Source: Caulobacter sp. Root1455 (GTDB lineage Bacteria > Pseudomonadota > Alphaproteobacteria > Caulobacterales > Caulobacteraceae). From it: a DNA stretch of 41,223 nt. Numbering within the stretch: the stretch's first letter is position 1; the number at the start of each line of letters is the position of its first letter. Location of the stretch: positions 1-41,223 of the forward strand of contig NZ_LMFQ01000013.1 in NCBI RefSeq assembly GCF_001426905.1, read 5' to 3'. The notes under the pieces are model-generated. The model ran no database searches. It was not told the origin of the DNA and saw only the letters and a program-made list of their open reading frames with translations. This document shows positions 1 to 7,394 of this stretch, one piece after another. The position numbers and the translations under genes are program-made.

Positions 1-88
1 AGTCGCGTCTATTTCGCGCGAAATATCGAATAGTCGCGTGAATTTGGGTCGAAAATCCCAAACCACAGCGCCAGTCGCGTCTATTTCG
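1..88. repeat. Short direct repeats AGTCGCGT-N-TATTT left of the transposase
   Basis: A 16-base sequence, AGTCGCGTCTATTTCG, occurs at 1-16 and again exactly at 73-88. A degenerate copy beginning AGTCGCGTGAATTT lies at about 32-45. Tandem subterminal repeats of this sort are common transposase-binding sites at the ends of ISNCY/IS481-like elements, so these may belong to the element whose transposase starts at 238 or to an older neighbouring copy. The first copy begins at the window edge, so more may lie outside. Confidence 0.5.
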
Positions 89-237
89 ATATGTGACAGT
101 TGCCCAGTTCGGCGATTGCACATAAATTTCTGATAATATTACTTAGACGGTAGATCTCTGTAGCGGCCGGATGAGAATGTCACCCCCGTGCCAGTTAGGC
201 ATGTCACCCTTCCAGCGCGTTGTCTGGAGGGTCTGGG

Positions 238-1533
238 ATGGCGGTTCGGAGCATGAGCGACAAGGAACTGGCGCGGCTGGAGGTGCTGCGCGATCTCGAT
301 AGTCAGCGACTGACGGCGGCGGCCGCCGCCCAGCTCTTGGGTGTCAGCCGAAGGCAGACGCTGCGGCTGCTGAAGGCGCTGCGGACCTGCGGCGTCGAGG
401 GTCTGATCTCCAAGCAGCGCGGCCGGCCGAGCAACCGGCGCAAGCCCGATGACGTCCGCGCCACGGCGCTGGCGATCATCGGCCAGCGCTACGCGGACTT
501 TGGTCCTACGCTGGCCGCCGAGAAGCTGCGCGAGCGGCACGGCATCAGCCTGGGCCGCGAGACCGTTCGCGCCTGGATGATCGCCGCCGGGTTCTGGCAG
601 GAACGCAAGAAGCGCCGACGCAGGATCCACCAGCCGCGCTACCGACGCGACTGCGTCGGCGAGCTGATCCAGATCGACGGCAGCGAGCACCGCTGGTTCG
701 AGGCTCGCGGCCCGATGTGTACGCTGCTGGTCTATATCGACGACGCCACCAGCCGGCTGATGCATCTGCGGTTCGTCGAGACGGAATCGACCTTCGCCTA
801 CTTCGCCGCGACCCAGGGCTACCTGGAGACCCACGGCAAGCCGGTGGCGTTCTACAGCGACAAGCACTCGGTGTTTCGGGTCGCCAAGGCCGGCGTCACC
901 GGCGACGGCATGACCCAGTTCGGCCGCGCCCTGCACGCGCTGAACATCGAGATCATCTGCGCCAACACCAGCCAGGCCAAGGGCCGCGTCGAGCGCGCCA
1001 ACAAGACGCTGCAGGACCGGCTGGTCAAGGAGATGCGCCTGGCCGGCGTCAGCACCCTGGAGGCCGGCAACGCCTTCCTTCCGGGCTTCGTGGCCGACTA
1101 CAACGCCCGCTTCGCCAAGCCGCCGGCCAACGCCAAGGACCTGCACCGGCCGATGGGTCCGCGCGACCGGCTGGAAGACGCCTTCAGCTGGCAGGTCGAG
1201 CGGACGCTGTCGCAATCGCTGACCCTGCAATACGACAAGGTGCTGTTCATCCTGGACCCGACCGAGGCGGCCCAGGCGGCGATCGGCAAGCGGGTCACGG
1301 TCGCCGACTATCCCGACGGGCGCCTAGTGATCAGCTACCAGGGAAGCCCCCTCTCCTACCGGACCTTCGACAAGATCCGGAAGGTCAACCAGGCCGCCGT
1401 CGTCGAGAACAAGCGCCTGGGTCCACTCCTGGAAATGATCAAGCTCTATCAGGATGCCCAGCCGCAGGCCGAGCGCAGCCGCAAGGGACCCAAGCGGCGC
1501 GACCAAAGCGGACACATGTTCAGCGTCGGCTGA
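238..1533 (+). CDS. ISNCY-family DDE transposase
   Basis: This is an apparently intact transposase of 431 residues. The N-terminal third carries a helix-turn-helix (around residues 28-50) and a second basic DNA-binding segment ending in an Arg/Lys-rich stretch near 123-138. The middle is an RNase H-like integrase core. The likely catalytic triad is Asp in QIDGSEH (about 147), Asp in FYSDKHSVF (about 208) and Glu in KGRVERANKT (about 252). A C-terminal basic tail follows. ATG 238 is preferred over TTG 220 because GGAGGG at 226-231 is correctly spaced before it. The arrangement matches ISNCY or IS1202-like transposases. No frameshift is seen, so the protein could be active. It faces the convergent fabV. 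Confidence 0.9.
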   Translation: MAVRSMSDKELARLEVLRDLDSQRLTAAAAAQLLGVSRRQTLRLLKALRTCGVEGLISKQRGRPSNRRKPDDVRATALAIIGQRYADFGPTLAAEKLRERHGISLGRETVRAWMIAAGFWQERKKRRRRIHQPRYRRDCVGELIQIDGSEHRWFEARGPMCTLLVYIDDATSRLMHLRFVETESTFAYFAATQGYLETHGKPVAFYSDKHSVFRVAKAGVTGDGMTQFGRALHALNIEIICANTSQAKGRVERANKTLQDRLVKEMRLAGVSTLEAGNAFLPGFVADYNARFAKPPANAKDLHRPMGPRDRLEDAFSWQVERTLSQSLTLQYDKVLFILDPTEAAQAAIGKRVTVADYPDGRLVISYQGSPLSYRTFDKIRKVNQAAVVENKRLGPLLEMIKLYQDAQPQAERSRKGPKRRDQSGHMFSVG

Positions 1534-1578
1534 CGCGCTCAAAGAACAGCAAGCCGCCCTGCCCCAGGCCGGACAGTC

Positions 1579-1692
1579 CCTTTCACAAACCCATTGCCAT
1601 ACGATCCACGAGCGAAAGAGCTTTGCGAAAGGCGCGAAGCCTTTGCCAAGTCCTCGGCGCCGAGCCTTGAGAAATCGGCCGTTTGTGAAAGG
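1579..1692. repeat. Perfect 12-bp inverted repeat and a small hairpin between transposase and fabV
   Basis: CCTTTCACAAAC at 1579-1590 is repeated in inverted orientation as GTTTGTGAAAGG at 1681-1692. Between them, AAAGGC at 1628-1633 can pair with GCCTTT at 1639-1644 around a five-base loop. The region separates two convergent genes, so these structures may be remnants of the element's right end or may act in transcription termination for both. No T-tract supports a strong intrinsic terminator. Confidence 0.4.
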
Positions 1693-1778
1693 AATTCAGT
1701 GGCATCGGCTCAATGACACCGCGCATGCGCGGAGGTTGGAGATCTACGCGAACTATGCGCGAAGCCCGCCGCTTTCGG

Positions 1779-2993
1779 TCAGCCCGGTGACGGCCACAAG
1801 GCGGGAGCGGACGGGACGGGTTCGGCGGCCTGGAGGGTCCAGCGCGGATCGACCTCCCGCGCGTAGTCCACGCCCGGCGCGTCAAAGCCGAACAGCCGCA
1901 ATTGCTCGGCGCGAAATCCTGGCCAATCGGCGTACTGGGCCAGGCTTTCGGTCGTCACCAGCGACCACCGGCGCGCCACCTCCGCCTGAACGTCGTCGCG
2001 AAGCTCCCGATCATCCAGCCGCAACCGCCCCTCGCCGTCGACCTCCCCGCCGGGAATGACCTGCTCGAAGAGGCGCAGGATTTGCTCGAGAGCGCCTTCC
2101 TGCAAACCAAGCCGCGTCATCACGGGCGCCAGCAGCGACCAATAGAGCGGCATGAGCGGAATGGCCGAACTGGCCTGGGTGACGATGGCTTTGAGCGCCA
2201 CGAGGCGGGCGAACCCCTCGCCCAGGACATCGTTCATCCGCCGGGCCGCAAGGGCCGTGTCGGCCTTGGCGCGCCCGATCGTCCCGTCGGCGTAGATCGG
2301 GGCGGTCGGGGGCGAGCCGACATAGGTGTAGTGAAGCGTGCGGCAACCGGGCGACAAAAGATCGTGCGCCGCCAGGGTCTCGACCCAGCGGCTCCAGTCG
2401 CCTCCGCCCATGACCGCCACCGTGTCGTCGAGCTGGACCTGGGTGGCGGCCGGCAAACTCGCCACGGTGATCGCGCCCGTATCAACGTCCAGGGCCTTCA
2501 GGTCTGAACAGGGTCGCAGCGGCAGGATGGACGAATAGTGCGTCAGGCCCGTCCGCGGGTCGCGCCGCGACGGCGCGGCCAAGCTGTAGACGAGCAGATC
2601 GACTTGTCCGAAATCGCGGACGATCAGGTCCACCGTCTGAGCCTTGACCTCGTCCGAAAAGGCGTCCCCCTCCAGGGTGGCGGCGACGAGCCCGCGCCCG
2701 CGCGCCAGGACTTCAAACGACCGGTTGTTGTACCAGCCGGCGCTGGCCGTCCTGTCGTCCGTCGGCGGGCGCTCATGGGATACGCCGATCGTGGCCGCGC
2801 CCCCAGCGAAGGCCGTGACCAACCGGGTCGCCAGCCCATAGCCGCTGGAGCCGCCGATCACGAGAACCCGGCGCGGCGCGCGCGACAACCGCACGTCCGC
2901 CAGTCGATCCACCGCTTGGCGCATCAAGGCGGCGGACCCGACCGGGTGAGCGGTCGTGCAGATGAATCCTCGCATTCGCGGCTTGATCAGCAC
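1779..2993 (-). CDS. fabV: FabV-type trans-2-enoyl-ACP/CoA reductase (NADH)
   Basis: This enzyme reduces the trans-2 double bond of enoyl-ACP (or enoyl-CoA) with NADH, the last step of a fatty-acid elongation cycle, in the cytoplasm. The 404 residues match the usual FabV length. The N-terminus IKPRMRGFICTTAHPVG is the family signature, VLVIGGSSGYGLATR is the Rossmann nucleotide-binding loop, and YADGTIGRAK supplies the catalytic Tyr-X8-Lys pair. The start is a GTG. It diverges from the biosynthetic operon that starts at 3411 across a 417-bp intergenic region. FabV is naturally insensitive to triclosan and some other enoyl-reductase inhibitors, so it may be a housekeeping enoyl reductase, a supplier of lipid precursors, or a resistant target copy protecting the producer. 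The sequence alone does not decide. Confidence 0.93.
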   Translation of the reverse strand: MLIKPRMRGFICTTAHPVGSAALMRQAVDRLADVRLSRAPRRVLVIGGSSGYGLATRLVTAFAGGAATIGVSHERPPTDDRTASAGWYNNRSFEVLARGRGLVAATLEGDAFSDEVKAQTVDLIVRDFGQVDLLVYSLAAPSRRDPRTGLTHYSSILPLRPCSDLKALDVDTGAITVASLPAATQVQLDDTVAVMGGGDWSRWVETLAAHDLLSPGCRTLHYTYVGSPPTAPIYADGTIGRAKADTALAARRMNDVLGEGFARLVALKAIVTQASSAIPLMPLYWSLLAPVMTRLGLQEGALEQILRLFEQVIPGGEVDGEGRLRLDDRELRDDVQAEVARRWSLVTTESLAQYADWPGFRAEQLRLFGFDAPGVDYAREVDPRWTLQAAEPVPSAPALWPSPG

Positions 2994-3410
2994 TCGGATC
3001 GCCCCCCGCGGCGCCCCGCCGCCAAGCCTGAAGCTCCCCGATAAGCCGCCGCTTTACAAGCGACAAAATACCCTCAATAGTTGCTTTCTGCAAAACTCGC
3101 GCCAACTTGGGTGGGGACGCGAATGACGCGCTCGGCCGCGCGCCGCGCGCCGTCAGGGGCCTGGGCAGGTGTCGCGTGAGGGCCCTTTTTGGGTCACGCC
3201 TGGGTTCCTATGATTGTAGAACTAAAAAAGTCATTTTCTGGTTGCATATCATTTTTCGACGTGATTATGCTTTAGGATAGCGGGGCTATAGGGGCGGGAA
3301 TCCAGCAACAGTTCGTTTGCGATAAAGTCGAAATCCCGACTTTTTGATCCCGTTCATGTAAAACACGCATTTATGTCGACAGCACTGCCATGCATACTCA
3401 GGAGTATACT
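2994..3410. other. Divergent intergenic region between fabV and the biosynthetic operon, with an A+T-rich leader
   Basis: No credible coding sequence is present. From about 3200 onward the base composition falls well below that of the flanking genes. A weak promoter-like pair, TTGCAT (3242-3247) and TATGCT (3266-3271) with an 18-base spacer, points towards the operon. Downstream of it, AAAGTCG (3324-3330) can pair with CGACTTT (3337-3343) around a six-base loop, directly followed by TT. This could be an attenuator-like hairpin or an operator in the operon leader. Confidence 0.4.
3065..3093 (-). promoter_or_regulatory. Candidate sigma-70-type promoter for fabV
   Basis: Read on the minus strand, TTGCAG (3093-3088) and TATTTT (3070-3065) are separated by exactly 17 bases. 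This places a start of transcription about 65 bases before the fabV GTG codon. Both hexamers are imperfect, and the call rests on spacing and position only. Confidence 0.35.
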
Positions 3411-3686
3411 GTGGGTGAAAGCACGACTCTGCCGCTCGTTCAACGAGAAGTCGCCAGAATCATCAACGTGGAAGATGTCGATACCGATACCGGCGTTGGT
3501 GAACTCGGCATTGACTCCCTGAACGTTGTTGAACTCATTCTCGTTTTCGAGCAACTTTACCAAAAGCCTGTTGATCCAGACGAACTTCACGTCGATCAAT
3601 TCACCACCCTAAGAGAGCTCGATCAGCAACTCTTGGCGATGGGCTCGGGCGCAACGGCGAGCGAACCCGCGACCTCGGCGGGCTGA
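3411..3686 (+). CDS. Free-standing acyl/aminoacyl carrier protein
   Basis: This small acidic carrier protein (91 residues from the chosen start) should bear a 4'-phosphopantetheine arm on the serine of LGIDSLNVVE, the standard carrier-protein attachment motif. It has the four-helix length expected. GTG 3411 is chosen because AGGAG at 3400-3404 lies six bases upstream. An ATG at 3390 would add seven residues but has no ribosome-binding site. It is the first gene of the long operon and is followed after three bases by a PLP decarboxylase, so that enzyme is the obvious partner. My hand count of 3421-3660 gives about 52% G+C, clearly below the neighbouring genes (one line of the decarboxylase is about 73%). 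The A+T-rich stretch may reflect separate origin or translation needs at the operon start. Confidence 0.9.
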   Translation: MGESTTLPLVQREVARIINVEDVDTDTGVGELGIDSLNVVELILVFEQLYQKPVDPDELHVDQFTTLRELDQQLLAMGSGATASEPATSAG

Positions 3687-3689
3687 GCC

Positions 3690-4868
3690 ATGTCAGACTT
3701 TCTGCTCGAACGTGAAGTGGTCGCGCAGATCCCCGGAGGCGAGGACGCGTTCTGGAGTCGGCCGGATCGGCTGGCGGGCCTGGAGACGCCGTGTTTCGTC
3801 TTCGACCCGGCCAGAATTCTCGCGGCCTACCAGCGCCTCAAGACCGCGCTCGGCACGCCGCTCATCGTCTCGATAAAGGCCAATCCGAACCCAGACGTTC
3901 TCGCCCGCTGCGTGCATGAATTCGCCGACGGGGTCGAGGTCGCCAGCATCGGCGAACTGAACGTGGTGATCGGGCGCGCGCCTGGACCGAAATTCGTGGC
4001 GAGCCCGGCCCTGGACGAGGCCCTGGTGCTGGCGGCGGCCTCCTGCCGCGCGCACATCGTTGTCGACTCCCGCGCCCAGGCCGACCTCTTGATCGGACTC
4101 AGGCCGCGCCTGCGGACCCCGCCTGCCCTCCTGATCCGCGTCAACGCCGGCGCGTTGCTCGCGGGCCAGACCAGCGGCTTGAAGGCGGACCATTTCGGGG
4201 TGGAGCCCGCCGAGGCCGTCGCCTTGGCGCAAGCCCTGCAGGCGGCCGATTTCAAGGTGATCGGACTGCACGTCTTCGCCGGCTCCGGCGCCTTCGCGCG
4301 CACCGCGCCGTTTATCGCCCAGGCCATGCAGGCGCTCGCCGAGCGGGTTTCGGAGGCGCTGGGCCAGCCCCTCTCCATTCTTAATCTCGGCGGCGGGTTC
4401 GATACCTCGTGGGAAGACGATCCCACCCTGATGGCCGCCTATTGCGGCAGCCTGGCCCCGTTGCGCCGGCATTTCACCGTCGTGCATGAATCAGGACGGG
4501 CGGTGTTCGAGCCGGGCGGCACGTTCGTCACACGCGTCGTCTCGACCAAGGCGCTCGGCGGGCGCTGGATCGCGGTGTGCGACGGCGGCATGGCCCAGGC
4601 TTTCAGGCTGGCCCAGACCGAAACCTTCATCAAGAACCGGCGCGCGCCCATCGTCGTGCCGGCCGGCCCCTCGGCGCCGCCGAGCGATCGGCCGGTCAGT
4701 TTCGTGGGCAATAGCTGCAACCCGGCCGACATCATCGGCGCGGCCGAGGGGATGCCGCCCCCGCGGGCCGGCGACGTGGTGCTGTTTGATCGCCTCGGCG
4801 CCTACCACACCTATACGCCCACGGCGTTCCTGAACCTGCGAAACGCCAAGAAGTACCTCGTGTCATGA
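3690..4868 (+). CDS. PLP-dependent decarboxylase, LysA/ornithine-decarboxylase group IV fold (TIGR03099-like)
   Basis: This is a 392-residue alanine-racemase-fold decarboxylase. The PLP lysine lies in VSIKANPNP (Lys63). GGGFD (about 234-238) binds the cofactor phosphate. GNSCNPADI (Cys343) supplies the cysteine donated across the dimer interface. HVFAGS and the C-terminal GAYHTYTPTAFLN resemble the 'pyridoxal-dependent decarboxylase, exosortase A system-associated' family (TIGR03099) more than lysine-pathway LysA. Relatives such as BtrK and VinO decarboxylate amino acids while attached to a carrier protein. The carrier protein gene immediately upstream and the adenylation enzyme at 7395 suggest the same here, for example aspartyl- or glutamyl-S-carrier becoming beta-alanyl- or 4-aminobutyryl-S-carrier. 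That substrate is inference. The gene overlaps the next by four bases. Confidence 0.85.
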   Translation: MSDFLLEREVVAQIPGGEDAFWSRPDRLAGLETPCFVFDPARILAAYQRLKTALGTPLIVSIKANPNPDVLARCVHEFADGVEVASIGELNVVIGRAPGPKFVASPALDEALVLAAASCRAHIVVDSRAQADLLIGLRPRLRTPPALLIRVNAGALLAGQTSGLKADHFGVEPAEAVALAQALQAADFKVIGLHVFAGSGAFARTAPFIAQAMQALAERVSEALGQPLSILNLGGGFDTSWEDDPTLMAAYCGSLAPLRRHFTVVHESGRAVFEPGGTFVTRVVSTKALGGRWIAVCDGGMAQAFRLAQTETFIKNRRAPIVVPAGPSAPPSDRPVSFVGNSCNPADIIGAAEGMPPPRAGDVVLFDRLGAYHTYTPTAFLNLRNAKKYLVS

Positions 4869-6412
4869 CCGTGGCCCACGCCTCACGCCACGACACGCGC
4901 ATTCACGTCCTGACGGCGCACGGGCGCTTCACGCGCTCGCCGTTCGCGGGCGAACTCTATCCGGCCGGACTGGGCGTGCTGCCGCTCCTTCGACCCGAGG
5001 AATTCGAACAGGGACACGCCTTTGAACACGTCAATCCCTTTCCAGTGCTGCTGTCGCCCCGCCAGCGGTTCGACCTGCTGGCCAAGATCGTCACCGCGGC
5101 GCGGGAAACCATCCCGGACCTGTCGGCCGCCATCGTCAACGCCAACCCCGGAAACTACCTGGTCCAGCTTCCCGCCGAGCTGCTGAGCCCCGATGTCTTC
5201 TTGATCAACGACCCCGCGGGCCTGGCCGCCCCCTGCGTCGAGACCGGTCACCGCAACGTTCTGACCGTCGTGCAGCAACTGCGCGCCGACAGCGTCGAAC
5301 TCGGCGACAACTCGCTCGAATTGCGCCTGTACAATCCGGACGGCCCGGAAGCCTTCGAGGCCTTCCTTCGCCATCCGGTCTTTGGCGGCTGCCACGACCT
5401 GCGTCTGGTCGAGAGCCTGACGAACTCGGGGCCGCCGCCCAGCGCCAAGGCCGCCGAACCGCTGCGCCACATGCTCGCGCGCCCCAAGCTGGCCCTGCCG
5501 GAAGAGACCGACTTCGCGCCGGCCATCCTCAGGCGCGCCCTGCACTGGCGCATCGAGGCGCCCTACCTTCCCGACACGCGAGACCTGGCCGATCGCGCCG
5601 GGGTGCTCGCCCAGTGCGTCGGGGCCCAGGTCGAGGCGGTGGCCCGCGGCGTTGACCCCGCCGACTGCATCCATACCTTCTCCTCGACGCACCTTTCCTG
5701 GATCATCGGCGACATCCCCGCCCACACCACCCAGTTCCTCGACGCGATCGAGGCGCGCGGGGGGCAGCGTCCGATCGGCGTCACGCGGGTCTACGAATGC
5801 TCTGGCTGGGGCTACCTGCTTCAGTTCATCTCCCGGTTCATGCGGCGCCGCTACGTGGTGCTGAGCATCGTCGATATCGACCTGCACGGCTTTGGCTACT
5901 GGGACTATCACCACGCTATCGGCCATTCCGGTTACGGCTTGACCGCGCTCCTGATCGAGCTGCCCGAACGTCCGCTGGCGGTCTATTGCGACGGTCCGTA
6001 CCAGGCCAGCGCGTTTCCCCAGTTCATCCGCGACCTGCGCGCCCGCCGAGCGGCGGGCGACGCGTCGCGCGCGTTCCTGCCGTTCTTCAAGCCCGACCTG
6101 CAGAAGGTCGCCGCCGCCTCGCTCGACCCGACGACGACGGGCGGCAACCATCACGACGTCTTCGGCCACGCGTTCGGCTCGGACCCCTGGATCGGCATGA
6201 TCAAATACCTGCAGGACCGCCGTCCCTCGGCGCCCGAGCGGGTGATCGCCGGGTCGATCGCCATCAGCGGCTACTACTCCATCTGCGACATCGAACTCGG
6301 CCCCGACACGGAAATCGGCCTGATCACCGGCGACGGGCGTCGCGAAACCCTGATGGCGCGCGCGGCGGCCCATCCGGACTACGGCGCGCTCGGCCAGGAG
6401 GCTCGCCGATGA
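4865..6412 (+). CDS. Unrecognised protein with a divergent KASIII/thiolase-like C-terminal part
   Basis: I do not recognise this 515-residue protein as a named family. Residues 1 to about 215 have no visible motif. From about 220 the order of features follows a FabH/thiolase fold. A helix and a segment like 'DPADCIHTFSSTH' precede YECSGWGYLLQFISRF, where Cys312 sits exactly where the nucleophilic cysteine of KASIII enzymes is found. VVLSIVDIDLHG and HSGYGLTALLIEL then resemble the following core strands. Later, VFGHAFGSD (His435) and SIAISGYYS recall the second half's catalytic His and glycine-rich turn. If so, it could be a condensing enzyme or acyltransferase using carrier-bound substrates. 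It is translationally coupled on both sides by four-base overlaps (ATGA), so it is surely expressed with the cluster. The fold assignment is inference from pattern, not a database result. Confidence 0.55.
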   Translation: MTVAHASRHDTRIHVLTAHGRFTRSPFAGELYPAGLGVLPLLRPEEFEQGHAFEHVNPFPVLLSPRQRFDLLAKIVTAARETIPDLSAAIVNANPGNYLVQLPAELLSPDVFLINDPAGLAAPCVETGHRNVLTVVQQLRADSVELGDNSLELRLYNPDGPEAFEAFLRHPVFGGCHDLRLVESLTNSGPPPSAKAAEPLRHMLARPKLALPEETDFAPAILRRALHWRIEAPYLPDTRDLADRAGVLAQCVGAQVEAVARGVDPADCIHTFSSTHLSWIIGDIPAHTTQFLDAIEARGGQRPIGVTRVYECSGWGYLLQFISRFMRRRYVVLSIVDIDLHGFGYWDYHHAIGHSGYGLTALLIELPERPLAVYCDGPYQASAFPQFIRDLRARRAAGDASRAFLPFFKPDLQKVAAASLDPTTTGGNHHDVFGHAFGSDPWIGMIKYLQDRRPSAPERVIAGSIAISGYYSICDIELGPDTEIGLITGDGRRETLMARAAAHPDYGALGQEARR

Positions 6413-7383
6413 CCTCCTCGATCACCGGCATGGCCGAGAGCAGCTGGAGCCACGAGGCCTTGCTGCCCATTCGCGTGGCGACGGACGATCCTCGCTGCCC
6501 CGACAGTCTGATCGACGTCTATCGCAAGGGCCTCCGTGGCCAATGGGACGCCCAGACCGACCTGGACTGGTCGCACGTCCTGTCGCCCGAAAATCCCCTG
6601 CAGATGCACGACGGCACCAACCCCCTCGCCGACACCCCCATCTGGCGCAAGCTGAGCCCAGCCCAGCAGACGCAGGTTCGCTGCGACCTGCAACGTTGGC
6701 ACATCTCCCAGATCCTCCACGGCGAACGCGCCTCAATGCTCTGCGCCGGAAAGGTGATGCTCTCGTCCACCGACTCCACCATCAAGGCCTGCGCCGCCGT
6801 CCAGGCCGTGGACGAGGCGCGTCACGTGGAGGTCTACGAACGTCTGCTCGCCAAGATCGGCCCTGCCTTCGCGGTCTCGCCCAGCCTGAAGACCCTGCTC
6901 GACAACGTCCTGTCAGACAGCGACGAGGGCATCACGGCCCTGGGCATGCAGATTCTGGTCGAGGGCCTGGCCCTGGCGTTCTTCAAGAGCCTGCAGCGCT
7001 ATTCGAGCGATCCGCTGACCCGTTCCCTTCTCGAACTGGTCATGCGCGACGAAGCCCGCCACTTCGCGGTCGGGCAGATCACCCTCCAGCAGCAGCACGC
7101 CCATCTGAGCCAGGCCGAGCTGGCCCGGCGCGAAGACTTCGCCGCCGACGCCTGCGGCCTGCTGCACGACTATCTCTTCGCCGACGAGGTTTGGGCGCCG
7201 TTGGGCCTTCCCGCCCGCGAGTGCGCCGAACACTCGCGTAACTCCAAGGTCAATCGCGCCATGCACAGGATGCTCTTTCGGCATCTAACGCCCGCGATCC
7301 ACCACCTAGGCCTCCTGGGCCCGCGCATGGAGCGACGCCTCGATGAGATGGGCGTCCTCCACTACGCCGCCTTTCCGATCTGA
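6409..7383 (+). CDS. Ferritin-like diiron protein, probable oxygenase
   Basis: This is a 324-residue helical protein with the complete diiron ligand pattern of ribonucleotide-reductase-R2-like and AurF/CmlI-like enzymes: Glu106 (HGERAS), Glu136 and His139 (DEARH), Glu185 (LVEGLA), then Glu215 and His218 (DEARH). Such enzymes use two irons and O2 for N-oxygenation, hydroxylation or desaturation, often of carrier-bound amino acids in natural-product pathways. Which of these happens here cannot be read from the sequence. The start ATG overlaps the stop of the preceding gene, and a good reading frame runs to the TGA at 7381. Neighbouring carrier-protein, decarboxylase and adenylation genes suggest that the substrate is an aminoacyl or acyl thioester. 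Confidence 0.8.
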   Translation: MTSSITGMAESSWSHEALLPIRVATDDPRCPDSLIDVYRKGLRGQWDAQTDLDWSHVLSPENPLQMHDGTNPLADTPIWRKLSPAQQTQVRCDLQRWHISQILHGERASMLCAGKVMLSSTDSTIKACAAVQAVDEARHVEVYERLLAKIGPAFAVSPSLKTLLDNVLSDSDEGITALGMQILVEGLALAFFKSLQRYSSDPLTRSLLELVMRDEARHFAVGQITLQQQHAHLSQAELARREDFAADACGLLHDYLFADEVWAPLGLPARECAEHSRNSKVNRAMHRMLFRHLTPAIHHLGLLGPRMERRLDEMGVLHYAAFPI

Positions 7384-7394
7384 GGGGTGACAAG

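Larger units (their letters stand above)
177..1692 (+). mobile_element. Insertion sequence, ISNCY/IS1202-like, ends uncertain
   Basis: The element is defined by its complete transposase gene. On the left, ATGTCACCC occurs twice (177-185 and 201-209, 24 bases apart), a pattern typical of subterminal transposase-binding repeats. No inverted copy of this motif is visible between the transposase stop and fabV, so the right end is not defined. The right boundary given here is only the outer arm of the inverted repeat that ends at 1692. No target-site duplication could be identified. Confidence 0.4.

Noticed and set aside
1..88. Start of a CRISPR array
   Set aside because: The copies are only about 16 bases long, one is degenerate, and the spacing is uneven (31 and 41 bases). 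They fit transposon end repeats better.
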